From positions 4,661,658-4,725,657 of the forward strand of contig CM041196.1 of NCBI GenBank assembly GCA_023078555.1: a DNA stretch of 64,000 nucleotides, in the 5' to 3' direction. How positions within the stretch are numbered: the first letter of the stretch is position 1; every line of letters starts with the position of its first letter. Below the pieces are notes generated by a model. It made no database searches and was not told the DNA's origin. It worked only from the letters and a program-made list of their open reading frames with translations. The position numbers and the translations under genes are program-made. Shown here piece after piece: positions 1 through 10,800 of the stretch. The DNA is from Ulva prolifera (lineage: Eukaryota > Chlorophyta > Ulvophyceae > Ulvales > Ulvaceae).

Positions 1-297
1 ATGTTGACATTTTCGGGCTTGTTGGGACAGAACTTGACGCACCTTCAGATGTTCTTCCGTACCCATGGCATACCTGCATGCATGCATGGGTGTGTCAACA
101 CAACCTCCCACACGGGAGCATCTGCCTGCATCACAGCACTGCAGCCGCCTTGTTCACACAGTCCACACGGGATCGTTGATCAACCGACGCAGTGCACCTA
201 TAACTACAATTATGATGGTGATTTCAACTTCGAACTCTTTGAAGTCCCCGGGGGGCCTTCCCGCCCCCTCACCCCCTCACACCCTGTCCGCATGCAG

Positions 298-2959
298 GTC
301 CTCGACGTGAGCCTCCCCGACCCCAAGGATCCGTACGCACCGGACGAGCACTACGCCCTCAAGCTCCCCCACCCCCAGCACCCCCTCAACGCCGGCCTTG
401 CCATCGAGGCCTCGGCCCTCACGTCCCTCCACAGCCACGCCCCCGGCGGCCACCACCCCTGCATCGTCGGCGTCAAGGCCATCGTCGCGAAAGTTCACGT
501 CACGCATGGGGGAGCGCGGGTCCGCCGCGTCGACGCGCTCGGCATGGAGTACTGCCCGATCGACCTCGAAGCCCTTGTGAAGCAATCCCCCCCAACACGC
601 AAGGCCTTCTGGCGCCTCGCCGGCCACATCGGCGACGGACTGCATGCCGCACACGCCCTCGGCATCGCGCACGGCGACCTCAAGCCGGAGAACATTCTGC
701 TGAAGCTGAACGGCCGCGACGCCGTCATCGCCGACTGGGGCAGCGCGTTCATCCCCGGTGTGACGCCCCCCGAGCCCGCGGGCACGCCGCTGTTCTCCCC
801 GCCGGAAGCCTACAACTTTCGGCGCGCCGAGTGGGCCCCGGATGTGGGCTGCGCCCGCGGACCCGCGTTTCCACATGCATACGAGCCCTTCACTGCCGAC
901 GTGTGGGCGTTCGGGGCCCTGCTGCTTTACACCGCGTTCCCCCGCACGATGGCCGTGCTACTCGAATTTGACGACAGGGTGCTTGAGCACGGGAACCCTA
1001 CCGGCATGGGCTCCGCGATCGCGACGTTCATCGAGATGCTGAAGACGCGGTACCGCGCAGCCAGCGCGGCGGGTGCGCCGCGTGAGCCGTTCGCCGAGAT
1101 CGTCCAGCGGGTGTTTGTTGAGGACCCGGCGGAGCGGTGCACCCTAGAGATGGTGCGGCGGCTCGTGGCCGCGGGGCAGGCGGCGGAGGTGGCGGCCGTG
1201 CATGACGACAACGATGCCGATGCGCTCACGGACCAGGATCAGGCGTGGAGAAACGATGACGAGGAGCTGGCGGAGATGGCCCGCCGTTCACTGCCTCAGG
1301 TTCCAGTGCCTCCTGCATCTGCGGTGCGCTGCTGCCCGGACCTGTGCTATGCTGCGCTCTCCTTTGCAGTGCGATGTTGTGTCTGCTGTAGCCGCGACGA
1401 GCTCGCGGCGGCAGCAGTACCACATGCATGCATCATGCGCGACCTGCACACCCTTTCAAAATCAAACTCAACCGTCTCAAGCCTCCACCCTGCGGAGGCT
1501 GTGTGACAGTCTGTTGCAGCCGCACGCTGCGGATGCGTGCGCTGTGCTCCACGACGAAGTGCCTCCGCGTACACATATGCATGCGTACGTCATGCACATC
1601 GTCGCCAAACTCGAGACCTCACAGCGACGTCGCACAGGCTGTTGTTGACTTGTTTGGGACCCTGTGCAGGGCGCTCCTGTGGCCCTCACCGTCGCCGCTC
1701 CCGCCACAGCAGGGCCCCCACCTTCGGCAACCCCCACAGCCACCGTTCCGGCGTGCGCCGTCCATGCCGCCCCCACCCCTACACTCACCTCCCATGCTTC
1801 CCCTCTAGAGCCATCCCGCCTCCCCGGCCTCCCATGCACGGCCTCCGCCGCAGTGCCTGCCTCGAGGGGCCTCCCGGCTCCCTTCCCCGGCATCCCGACC
1901 CCTCCCGCCGCATCCGCCACGGAGCCTGTTGTCGCGTTGAAGCCGGAGGCACTCCCATCCACAAGAGTATCTGAGTCTCCCTGTGGCCCCCGAAACGCCT
2001 CCCCCGCGCCACCGGCGACACCACCCCGCGCTCAAGGTAGGGTGCATGTGTCGCTGCTGTCCGGCAGTTCAGATGCAAGTGCACAAGGGCGATTCACGTG
2101 CAGCCCCAGCTATGCGCGCGCAGACGGCGTTGCGAGTGCGGGCCGGCCTGGGGATCTGCAATTGAAGTATATCGTGGCAACGGCAGGCATGTGGGCGCAC
2201 TCTACTAGTAAGCTGCAAGGTGCGAGCTACCGGCATCAGGCACAACTTCATAGACAACGTTTTGAGTTCTGCTTGTCATAACGGATCACGCCTGGGTGAT
2301 GGGCACTGCGCACCTGCCGGGCCTGAGCTCACACCGGCTGAGCCGCTCCTGCACCGTGAACTCATGGTCTGTGAACTAGTGGTCTGTGATCAACCCGATT
2401 GCCTTGTCTGTTTGATGCTATGTGTCCTTCATGTTGGAGGTTGGCATGTGCCACTCAACGCATGCATACTTCACGGCCTCAGCTGTACTAGCACATCTAA
2501 TCCCCACCCCCGGCCCTTCCAACAGAATTCCTCTCCACACGTTTTTCTCTCCATCCCTCTTACATTTGAATCGCTGGCCATGTCCCTTCTTATTCCGTAT
2601 GTCTCTTTGCAATTGCAGGCAAGGCTGCAGATGGCACAGCACAGAAAAAGAGGGGGAAGCCCGAGCAGCCGCGGCGCGTGTCTCCCCGCACCGAGGCGCG
2701 CATGCTCGCCGCCGGGCCCGGCCTCAAGCGCCTCCGCTGCTCCACCGAAGACGCCCCCGCTGCCGCGCCGGCCTCGAAGTGTCGCGCCGCCGGCGCCTGC
2801 GGTACCCCCTCCAGCGTCGCCGCCGCTCCCGACAATGCTGCGGCTGCCACCGCAACCGTAGCCCGCCGCAAGCGCTGCCGTGGCAGTGACAGCCCCTCAG
2901 ATGAGGACACGTGTGCTTGGTTGTGTGGACCCTCCGCGAAGAAACATCATGCTTCGTAG
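298..2959 (+). CDS. Serine/threonine protein kinase-like protein, 3' part of gene
   Basis: Three exons keep frame: 298-1299 (after a CAG acceptor), 1670-2036 and 2619-2959, with stop at 2957-2959. The first visible exon encodes most of a kinase domain. YALKLP supplies the likely ATP-binding Lys, HGDLKPEN is the catalytic loop with Gly replacing the usual Arg of HRD, and DWG stands where DFG is expected. GTPLFSPPEAY is the activation-segment/APE-like region, and VWAFGALLLYT matches subdomain IX. The glycine loop is not visible, so one or more 5' exons probably lie left of the window. Exon 2 is Pro/Ala-rich linker. Exon 3 is basic, with RRKRC and a KKRGK cluster that could be nuclear localisation signals. 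A TGTAA polyadenylation signal lies at 3409-3413. The substrate is unknown. The DNA-level open frame before 298 is probably intron. Confidence 0.75.
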
Positions 2960-4176
2960 CGGGGCTGTAGCCGCGGGTGTGCCAATAATTTACAGGACGG
3001 ATGTATTCCCTGTGTCAAATAACCAGAATGGCAGGGTGACGACCGTTTGTGGGAACTTTCTCTAATATTACTGAGAAGAGTGCTTTGCGCACCAACTGAG
3101 GAGGTGTGGGCTGTCTCACAGTGCAGTGAGAAGCTAGTGACTATATGGTGAATCGATGGGCATGGGCATACCGGTACAGCTCTGTTTTCTCAGAGCGCTG
3201 TTCTGGGTTTTTACGTGTGGAGGTCGTGGTATGGAGTTGTGGGTATGGGTGTCACGAGTGTTGCTGTGCCGCCCTGTCGAGCGTGACGATAGAATGCGAG
3301 CATTCATGACAAGGATGGGTGAACGAATGATGATTTGATGCGCGGTCCGCGCCAGTAGATATAGGTATGGTAGACAGGACCTGTGTGGGTAGTCAAATGA
3401 AGAAGCAATGTAACAGTGTAGGTTAATGTGTGCGCTTGCAGCGCTGTGCATGCTGTGCATGCTGTGAATTATGCTGTATTTCACCTGCAGCTAGATCTCA
3501 CAGCCGGACACACCGATGTCACCCCCGAGTGTTCCCTGAACACCAGACTGCAACTACAGGCCCGGTGCCACCGTGTAGCAAGTGCCCGCAGGAGCATGCC
3601 ACGCATACAGATCATCGCTCCACACGTACACCCGCAGCGCCCTTGTGGACACGAATCCGCCCATAGACATGCATGCCTGTGGAATCCCACACAATCCGAG
3701 AACAAAGGTCATGTGTGAACACTGCTGTGTCCTGCATCGACAGGGGTGTGGCAGACGGCGGCAATGTGCATGTTTCGCGCGTGAAGGTACCTAGGCGGAC
3801 GCTGAAACTCACATCGGGGCACACCACGAAGTGCTCTCGACCAGCACAGCGCGACAGTGTCATCCACGTGAATGCTGTACAACAATGGACAAGTGGCCAC
3901 CGCCGCGTTTTGCCACTGCTGCATCCTCTCTAGATGACAACCTGAATGCATCGGTTCAGCGGAAGCACGCCAGCTTCACAGCTGTGTGCAGGGGTGTTCC
4001 GCTGCGGCAGCCGTTTGGCCACCGCGGCCAACACCAGGTGCACCGCTCCCGGCCGTGCGCCCCATGCATCGCTTGCTCGCCTGCAACTTGAATGTGGTAC
4101 AAGGACTAGGTGAGCGAGGCGGGTAGCACCGCGCGCAACAACCAGCCGCAGGGGAACCACACACAAACGCAACCAG
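2960..4176. other. 3' untranslated/intergenic DNA between kinase gene and transposon
   Basis: No open frame here resembles a protein family on either strand. The stretch includes the probable 3' UTR of the kinase gene, up to the TGTAA at 3409-3413. It then continues as ordinary mixed sequence up to the left terminal repeat of the CACTA element. Confidence 0.5.
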
Positions 4177-4195
4177 CACTAGGAGAATGGCGACA
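4177..4195 (+). repeat. Left terminal inverted repeat of the CACTA element
   Basis: Nineteen bases (CACTAGGAGAATGGCGACA) match the reverse complement of 21761-21779 perfectly. Identity stops immediately inward: CGGTG on the left versus TTGCG on the right. Confidence 0.9.
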
Positions 4196-4199
4196 CGGT

Positions 4200-4510
4200 G
4201 AATCGGAGAGCTGACGTAGTGTGTGCGGAGGGGCAGTTGGAGAGCCTTCGGAGAATCGGTGGAGGCCGGACGTAGGTTGCACGGACTATCGGGGCAATGT
4301 TGCGGAGGTGGGCAGGATGTTCCGTTTCCCGTCCGGTGAGTCACAGGGCAACGCTCGTTGCCTTCAGCCTCTCCGTCGGAGCTCCATTGGACGTTGAACG
4401 GAGGAAATCACGGATCCGTTGGCCGTCCGACGGACGGAGAACGGAGGTTTGCATAAACTGCCTGATCCGGTCCGCATACGTATGGCGTCCGACAGGGGGC
4501 GACGGACAGC
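4200..4510. repeat. Left subterminal repeat zone of the CACTA element
   Basis: The zone is dense in CGGA/TCCG words. Examples are TCTCCGTCGGAGCTCC near 4371-4386, CGGATCCG at 4411-4418, GTCCGACGGACGG near 4425-4437, GATCCGGTCCG near 4464 and CGTCCGACAG near 4487. CACTA elements typically carry short subterminal repeats bound by their accessory protein. CGGATCCG recurs twice in the right subterminal zone. No gene is seen here. Confidence 0.6.
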
Positions 4511-4996
4511 AAGGGCTGGGCCGTAGTCCATGGTGATTTCTGACGTGCGGCTTGTGAGGCATGTCACAAAATGTCAGGCATGTCACGAATGGTTCGTTAC
4601 TCGTGGACACTGATACATTCGTGACTCGACCCGTGTACTTGTAGACACGCAGCAATGAGTCGCCAAGAGCGTGCTGGGCGTGAGTTGCATCAATTGACAT
4701 GTACATGGTGTTGTGTTCGGCGTGCACGCATGCGCACGTGCACGTGCTTTGATTGGGAATCTAGTGTTGACCATTTGGGGAACGTGAATACGGGACTGGA
4801 ATTGGCTGCTTGCCTGAATCAGTGATGTGTGTGCTTACATTGCCTGCACTTCCCACATTCAGAGCAAACATTCTCAGTCAGTCAGAGCAAACATTCTCTC
4901 CTACAGGGACACTCAACATCCCGTAACACGATATGCACCCCACCGGGAAAAGGCTCTATGGTGGACGATCAACCAATATTGCCCGAAGTGCCTTCG

Positions 4997-7506
4997 CTAC
5001 TTGTAAAGCAATAAGGAGTCTTGGATCTTAACCAACTCCGCCTGCAGGCATGACCAGATGCATGAGTCAGGGGCAATCATCCGTGTCTCCCAGACCACCT
5101 GGGATCCATTCGTGGTATGGGTTAATCATATGCAAGCAATGATTTAATACAGACTTTGGTGTTAAATGTAGTATCAACTGTATCGAATCAAGATTGACGT
5201 ACCGTGAATAGCGCAATATCATCTTTTAGTTTCTTCACTTCCGGTTTCTTACTCGTGGGCCGATATGCCGCCAGCCGAGTCTCGTACTCCATAATCTTTG
5301 TCTTCAACTCATCACGTGCTTCTTCGTCAGCTTTCTTGTCGGCCTTGGCCTTTCGCCTCGCGATCGCGTCTTGAGACTTCTGCATCGCGCAAGAGCTCTT
5401 CCAGCTGGCAGGGCATTGGACGGGGCAATTACCCACGGACAGAGATATCAGACACAAGCAGTTATCTGGAGAAGCCGTACCGGTGCCATGGCTTGCACTT
5501 CCATCTCCGGTGAGGGGCTGCGTGCGTCCGCAGGCTGATCAGGTTCGGCCTCTTCATCCGACGCGGCGGGATCTGCCTCGTCCGCTTCCGGCTGCTGTTC
5601 ACTGTTATCATGAACGGGTTGGTCTGCCCTTGATCGTCGCAGGAGTGCTCGTGGTGGGGATGGCAGATCGTCGAGCACCTTGCGCCGTCCTGTGTTGGGA
5701 TGACCTCCCTGTCTCGATGCCTTGTTTGCGGTAGGTGCCTGCAGGCGCGCCTGCTTGTCTCGGTCGATGTCACAGGTAGAACATATTAGTGGCGTAGTCA
5801 GTACAGGGTGTCAGGTGGAAGTACCTTCCCACTCTTTCTTGGTCTCTTGCCAGGCTTCATGGGCGAGTCTGCGGTCCCTTCGATAGCGCGTCGGGCCCCA
5901 GTGATTGCCAGGAGATTTTCGCACACATACACGCCGTCCTCCATTGCCCATGCCTCGGGCGTTTTCAATGGTTCGTGGTCTATTGGGGTCCGGTCTCCGC
6001 TAAAGGTGAACTGCACAGGCTCTTGGTACGTCGCGTGCAGTGCAATACAATGCATGACGCGCTGGAGTAGCCATTCGGCGAATGGCTACTCCAGCCGCGT
6101 GCAGTGCAATACAATGCATGACACCGCACCGAGTGGCCATTCGGCGAATGGCTACTCCAGCCGCGTGCAGTGCAAGACAATGCATGACACCGCACCGAGT
6201 GGCCATTCGGCGAATGGCTACTCCAGCCGCGTGCAGTGCAATACAATGCATGACACCGCACAGAGTGGCCATTCGGCGAATGGCTACTCCAGCCGCGTGC
6301 AGTGCAAGACAATGCATGACACCGCACCGAGTGGCCATTCGGCGAATGGCTACTCCAGCCGCGTGCAGTGCAAGACAATGCATGACACCGCACCGAGTGG
6401 CCATTCGGCGAATGGCTACTCCAGCCCCTGCCAAGGAGAAGTACGTACCTTGGATTCCGCAGCCTTGTGCAGTGCCGCGAGCAGATGGGGCTCTTTACGA
6501 TACGATTCCTTCCTTCGCATCGCCACGTTGTGGTCATACGCCCGTCCCGGAAACTTCCTGCACACTCGGTAAACGCCCCTCAGGTTGCCCATATCGGGCC
6601 CGGGTCGCAACACCACAGCTGCGTCAAAACAAGTTGAAGACTTAAGCGTCGAAAACTTAAGCATTAAGCTGCGCAGCGCACTGTTTGTTCTTGTTGCTGA
6701 GACAGCCAATCTGACTGTAGAAAGCGCTGCTGATATTCCTCGCAGCGACGTAAGCAGGGCCAGTTTTTCCGTCCTGTACAGAAGATCTGTCAGTAAATAC
6801 TGCACGCATGTATTATCACGGACAGGATTCAGGAGCTCGCACAATAGGTCGGCAGCCACAGGTGCTGGAGGGCTGACCGCGGACGACATGTTCCAAGCAC
6901 GTTGTTATTCTGACATGGCTGTCGCACCCCTGCTGCTGCTTTCCTCAGCGCGTCCGCGTAACCTTTCGTCAGCATGCTGCCTGGGTACATCCTCTCGTCT
7001 GCTGGGGCGTCCTCGTTGACGAGTGCAGCCACCAGCTTTCCTTGTTTGTCAGCCTCCGCCATGCGAGCGACTTTTTTCTCCATCCCTGCCGTCCACATCA
7101 GCACCCCATCCTTCATGCGCTTCCACTTCTCGTCATCCTCGCCCGCAACCGTGGCGGTTGAACAGGCAGTGCCCTGCGCTGTCGGCGTTGCTGCAAAGCT
7201 CCCTCTCCCTTTCCCCAACGGCTTCACGAGCACGGGCGACACAAGCACACCGGCTATGGTGCCTTTCTTGAAGAAGTACAACACGCAAGTCTTCAGTTTC
7301 TCTTGACTGTCGATGTCGACGGTGCTGTCCTTGTCAACCGTCGACGCCAGAGTTAAACCGTCGTTGCCGGCGCCTCTGCTCCATACGTTGCTCACCAGCA
7401 CATCGAGCATCCCTCCCCCGTCCTCTACATCCTCTACATCATCTACAACCTCTTGCTCGATCACGACCGGCGAGGCGCGATGAAATGTAAACTGGAGCTT
7501 GGTCAT
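4997..7506 (-). CDS. CACTA-element gene of unknown function with coiled-coil C-terminus
   Basis: Start is ATG at 7506. Frame-keeping exons on the minus strand are 7506-6928, a second exon ending at 6449 (start unclear, about 6600), 6010-5825, 5750-5481, 5379-5203 and a terminal 5041-4997 ending in TAG. The donors at 6449, 5825, 5481 and 5203 are all GTAC-type. The N-terminal exon (193 residues) has an acidic stretch (VVDDVEDVED) and a later Lys-rich region. The middle has PGKRPRKSGK, then an acidic Glu/Asp-rich linker. The C-terminal exons form a charged helix with KADKKADEEARDELKTK and a heptad-like tail, probably a coiled coil. A TGTAA signal on the minus strand (4839-4835) follows the stop. 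I recognise no family. Position inside the element suggests an accessory or DNA-binding role (inference). The intron 6448-6011 contains the 66-bp palindrome array. Confidence 0.65.
6032..6430 (+). repeat. Tandem 66-bp repeat with six palindromes
   Basis: Six palindromes repeat at exactly 66 bp; the GGCT of each right arm starts at 6084, 6150, 6216, 6282, 6348 and 6414. The first (6061-6095) is perfect, with 17-bp arms around one central base. Its core is GCCATTCGGCGAATGGC. In the other five the left arm has GAGTGG instead of GAGTAG, a change a G-T pair would tolerate in RNA. Spacers contain GTGCAGTGCAATACAATGCATGAC-like sequence with A/G variants. Because 66 is a multiple of 3, several shadow open frames cross the array. 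It lies within an intron of the element's left minus-strand gene. Confidence 0.92.
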
Positions 7507-7823
7507 ACTGCGGTATTCGACGTAGATGTTTAGACACTAAGAGACGCAACGGCAGTAGGTGTTATTGTGAATCAGTATCAGACATAATAGTCCTGGCGTG
7601 CTGTGCTGTGTTGCGCTTTCACTGGTAAGGCAGTCAAGCGTCGTTGCGGTGTCTGCCTTTGAATACCGGTCTGCCTCGATATCCCGGCGCACGTCCCGTC
7701 GCCGTGGCGGCCAGGCGTTCTGTGTACGTGTCGCTGTACTCTTTCGACCTGAATGCGGTTGTCCTCACAGTAGGTGCCAGAGACTCAGGTAGCCTTTCCA
7801 CCCCTTTCTGCCGGCCGCTGGAG
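7507..7823. promoter_or_regulatory. Divergent intergenic region, probable shared promoter
   Basis: This 317-bp gap separates the start of the minus-strand element gene (7506) from the proposed start of the plus-strand transposase (7824). It is the only place for both promoters unless further 5' exons exist. No convincing TATA box was identified. An in-frame upstream extension of the transposase frame exists, from 7644, but has no zinc finger or other recognisable content. Confidence 0.4.
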
Positions 7824-10800
7824 ATGGCCGCATCCAGAAGGACGAGGGATGAGGTCGATGCCTTGATGGGAGAGATTAACTGTAAGCGTCTACTCCGTCC
7901 AGAGCGTGTGGGGAAGGAGACACTTAAATTCCAGTGTCAAGCCTGTGGTGAGAAGTTCGTCAGACATACCACCGCTCAAAACCACTATGAGCCTTGCCAA
8001 AAGCGCTTGAGGAGGGCCCCCGCGGCCCGTGCCAAGGGAGCCGCTGGTGGCCACGATGGGGCAGGTCCATCCTCGCGGCCACCTACGCCATTCTCCTCCG
8101 CTACCCTTGGGGCTGACGTCAGCGGGGTTCCCGATGGGGCTGGCCCCTCTTCGCCACAGCCCATACCCCCTGCGCTGGCTTGCCACCCCAACCATCCCGC
8201 CAACTCTGACGACCTTTTCGCTGTGCGAACCCCTCCATGCATCCCGGCGCTCTAGGCCCGCGTGCCTTGCCTGCTGTTGTATGGTCTGACAGTGACTGGT
8301 GTGGCCCATGTGTGGGCCCGCTGTGGACCCAGGCCGGGCGGTGCGGCTGCCCATACCTGCATCTGCAGCTACTGCACTAATTCGCGTGATTTTACAGCTG
8401 CCCCCACCCTCCGACATCGACGAGGCCGAGTACCCCGCCCGGGATACAGACTCGGACTCCTACCTCTCAGACGCTTCCTCCATCCCCTCTTCGTCCGAAT
8501 CAGAATACAGCACGGACGGGTCCGAGGTGTGGCAACTTTAACATCGGGGCATGTTACGTCGTGTCTCCCCTGGCGTGCTGATTTCCCAGGTCGCATGTGT
8601 ATCCCTCTTGCAGGACGATGACGTCGACAGCCCCCCCCCAACCACCGGGGCCCGGAAGGGCTCAGGAGCCTGGTGGCATGAGCAACGAAAGAAACACATA
8701 TACACCGGGAGCGTCCTCACCGTACTTACGGTGTGCATGTGGATTGCGCAGTTGAAGAGCCTCTTTCGCATACAAGACGTGGTCGTCGATACATGGTGCA
8801 GGTTCATACATTACCTCCTGCTACCTGATGGCAACTTTTTCCCACCCTCGTTCCACCTCGTCAAGGCAGTGCTGGATGTCCCGGATGTGTCGTCCGTGAC
8901 GCGGCACGTTTGTCCCCAGTGCTGGGAACTGTTTCCTGAACTTGATCCAAGTGACCATCAGCATCACTTGGAGGACACCTGTGGCACACCTGGATGTACA
9001 CAGCCACGGTTCGATGTCGACCTCACGGGAAAGGGTGTCCCTGTCCGCTCTGTCTTCTACTTTGGTGAAGAGGCCTCACTGAAGGACCTCCTGCTGCAAC
9101 CGGGGCTGCTGATGAGCATCCAAGAAGCCAGGGCAGCAGCGATCGAGGACAAGACCAGCTTCATCAACTCCCCTGCAGGAAAGGCCCTGGACGAAGCATA
9201 TGGGAACAAGATTACAAACCCACAGGCCGGGGAAGTCGTTCTGCTGTTCGGTCTCGGTGTGTTCAGCCCTCCCCATCTCTGTCGCTCTGCTTTCTGGGAA
9301 ACGCAGTGAATTGTGTCCCTTGGTTGCCTCACCACTCACTTGCAGGGGGGGATGCTGCACAACTGTATGTCAACAAACAGCACGGCGTCACGATCTGGGG
9401 GATCCGCCTGCTTGATCTCCCGCCCCATCTCGCATGTACTAACGAGGCCTGGATTCCCCTTGGTGTGGTGGAGGGTCCATCCGAGCCGACATGCATGGCC
9501 AGCATTCTGGAGTCCGTGGTGGCGTTCTTCAAAAAGCATGATCGGGGCGCGCACTCACCTTGCCTGCCTGGCCACTGGCGCGTGATGTGTACAGTTCCCG
9601 ATCACGTAGTGTCTGGCCCCCGCACCATGTGATGGCTTGAATGCAGGAGCTGGGGGTAAGGCACTCAAAATCACACTGCCAGGGGGCGAGGTACTGTCCG
9701 TTTGGCCGGTGCTCTGCTGTGTGGAGGGGGATATCCCCTGGCTGGAGAAGCTTACTAACAGCATCGGTCATACGGCCAAGAGGGCATGTTTCAGATGCGC
9801 ACAGAACGGCGTGTGGGTGTTCGCCGCCAACACTGTGAGGTGCGTAGTGTCTGCGTCCAGGCACATCCCACGCCTGCCTGTCTTGGCCCTAACGTTTTCT
9901 TCCAACCACTCCTCACCTGCGTGCAGGTGGCTTGGACACCATCGCCCTCTACAGCAGCCCGCCCCCTGCTATGTCAACGGGCCTCTGAAGGGGAAAACTC
10001 TCACTCCAGAGGAGGAAGCTGCAGCATCGACGGCAACCCCGCGGATGGTGGCCGGGAGTGTGCAACCCGACGCAGGGGGCATCCCCCCGCGGACTGCGTG
10101 GACTGAACCGCAGCCGGTGCCACCGAGTTCATGGATGTCAGACAACCGACTGAAGTACTCGGCAGCGGAGATCATGGCCAGGGGCAGGAAGGGCGACAAG
10201 ATCGCCGCCCAGGTGCAGCTTCGTATGCTCGGTCCCTATTCCCCATTCCCGGACTACTGCATTGATCGCTCTGTGGCCACTCCATCTCGATGTTCACCAT
10301 ACTGTCGCCAACACGACCTGAAAGCCGTCTGACCAATGCCACTAGCAGGTGGCGCAGACGGAGTGCCATTGCACCCCCGCAGGAATTCCTAATGCATGGG
10401 TGGGCGTTCAGGTGCATACTCCGACCTGGGATCGATTCCGCAAAAAAGACACGCCGGAGTTAAGGGCTAAGCTCGCCAAGGATGAGTACAAGCTATTGGG
10501 TGTGAAAGGGTCCCCGCTGTTCAGCATCCTCTCCTACTTCAAGTTCGCCCTGCACCCTCTGCCGCGTGCTGCTCCCTGCCTTGCCTTCGAGTCAATTTTG
10601 TGCACCCCATCATGCGTCGCGTGCAGCCCCTGTCATTTTGTTCGGCTTGGAGTGGCGCACGTCTTCCTGCTTGGAGTTCTGATGGACTTCTGGAACCAGT
10701 GGCTCCCTCCCCTAGGCAGGAAGAAATCCAAGAAGGCGCCCCCGACAGGGCCCTGCGCCCTGTACCGGTTGCCGGAGGATGTTGTCAAGGCGATCGCCGC

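Noticed and set aside
1-297. N-terminal coding part of the kinase before position 298
   Set aside because: The frame is open but has no kinase features, and a clear CAG acceptor lies at 295-297; it reads as intron.
277-876. 199-codon antisense frame over the kinase domain
   Set aside because: Composition is that of the complement of GC-rich coding sequence; the plus strand carries the kinase motifs.
6032-6430. CRISPR array
   Set aside because: Repeats and spacers are both nearly identical between units and the genome is eukaryotic; this is a tandem repeat.
5808-6645. Repetitive open frames (WSSHSPNGHSV and SGHSANGYSSRVQ types) across 6000-6430
   Set aside because: They are shadows of the 66-bp palindrome array, which lies in an intron of the minus-strand gene.
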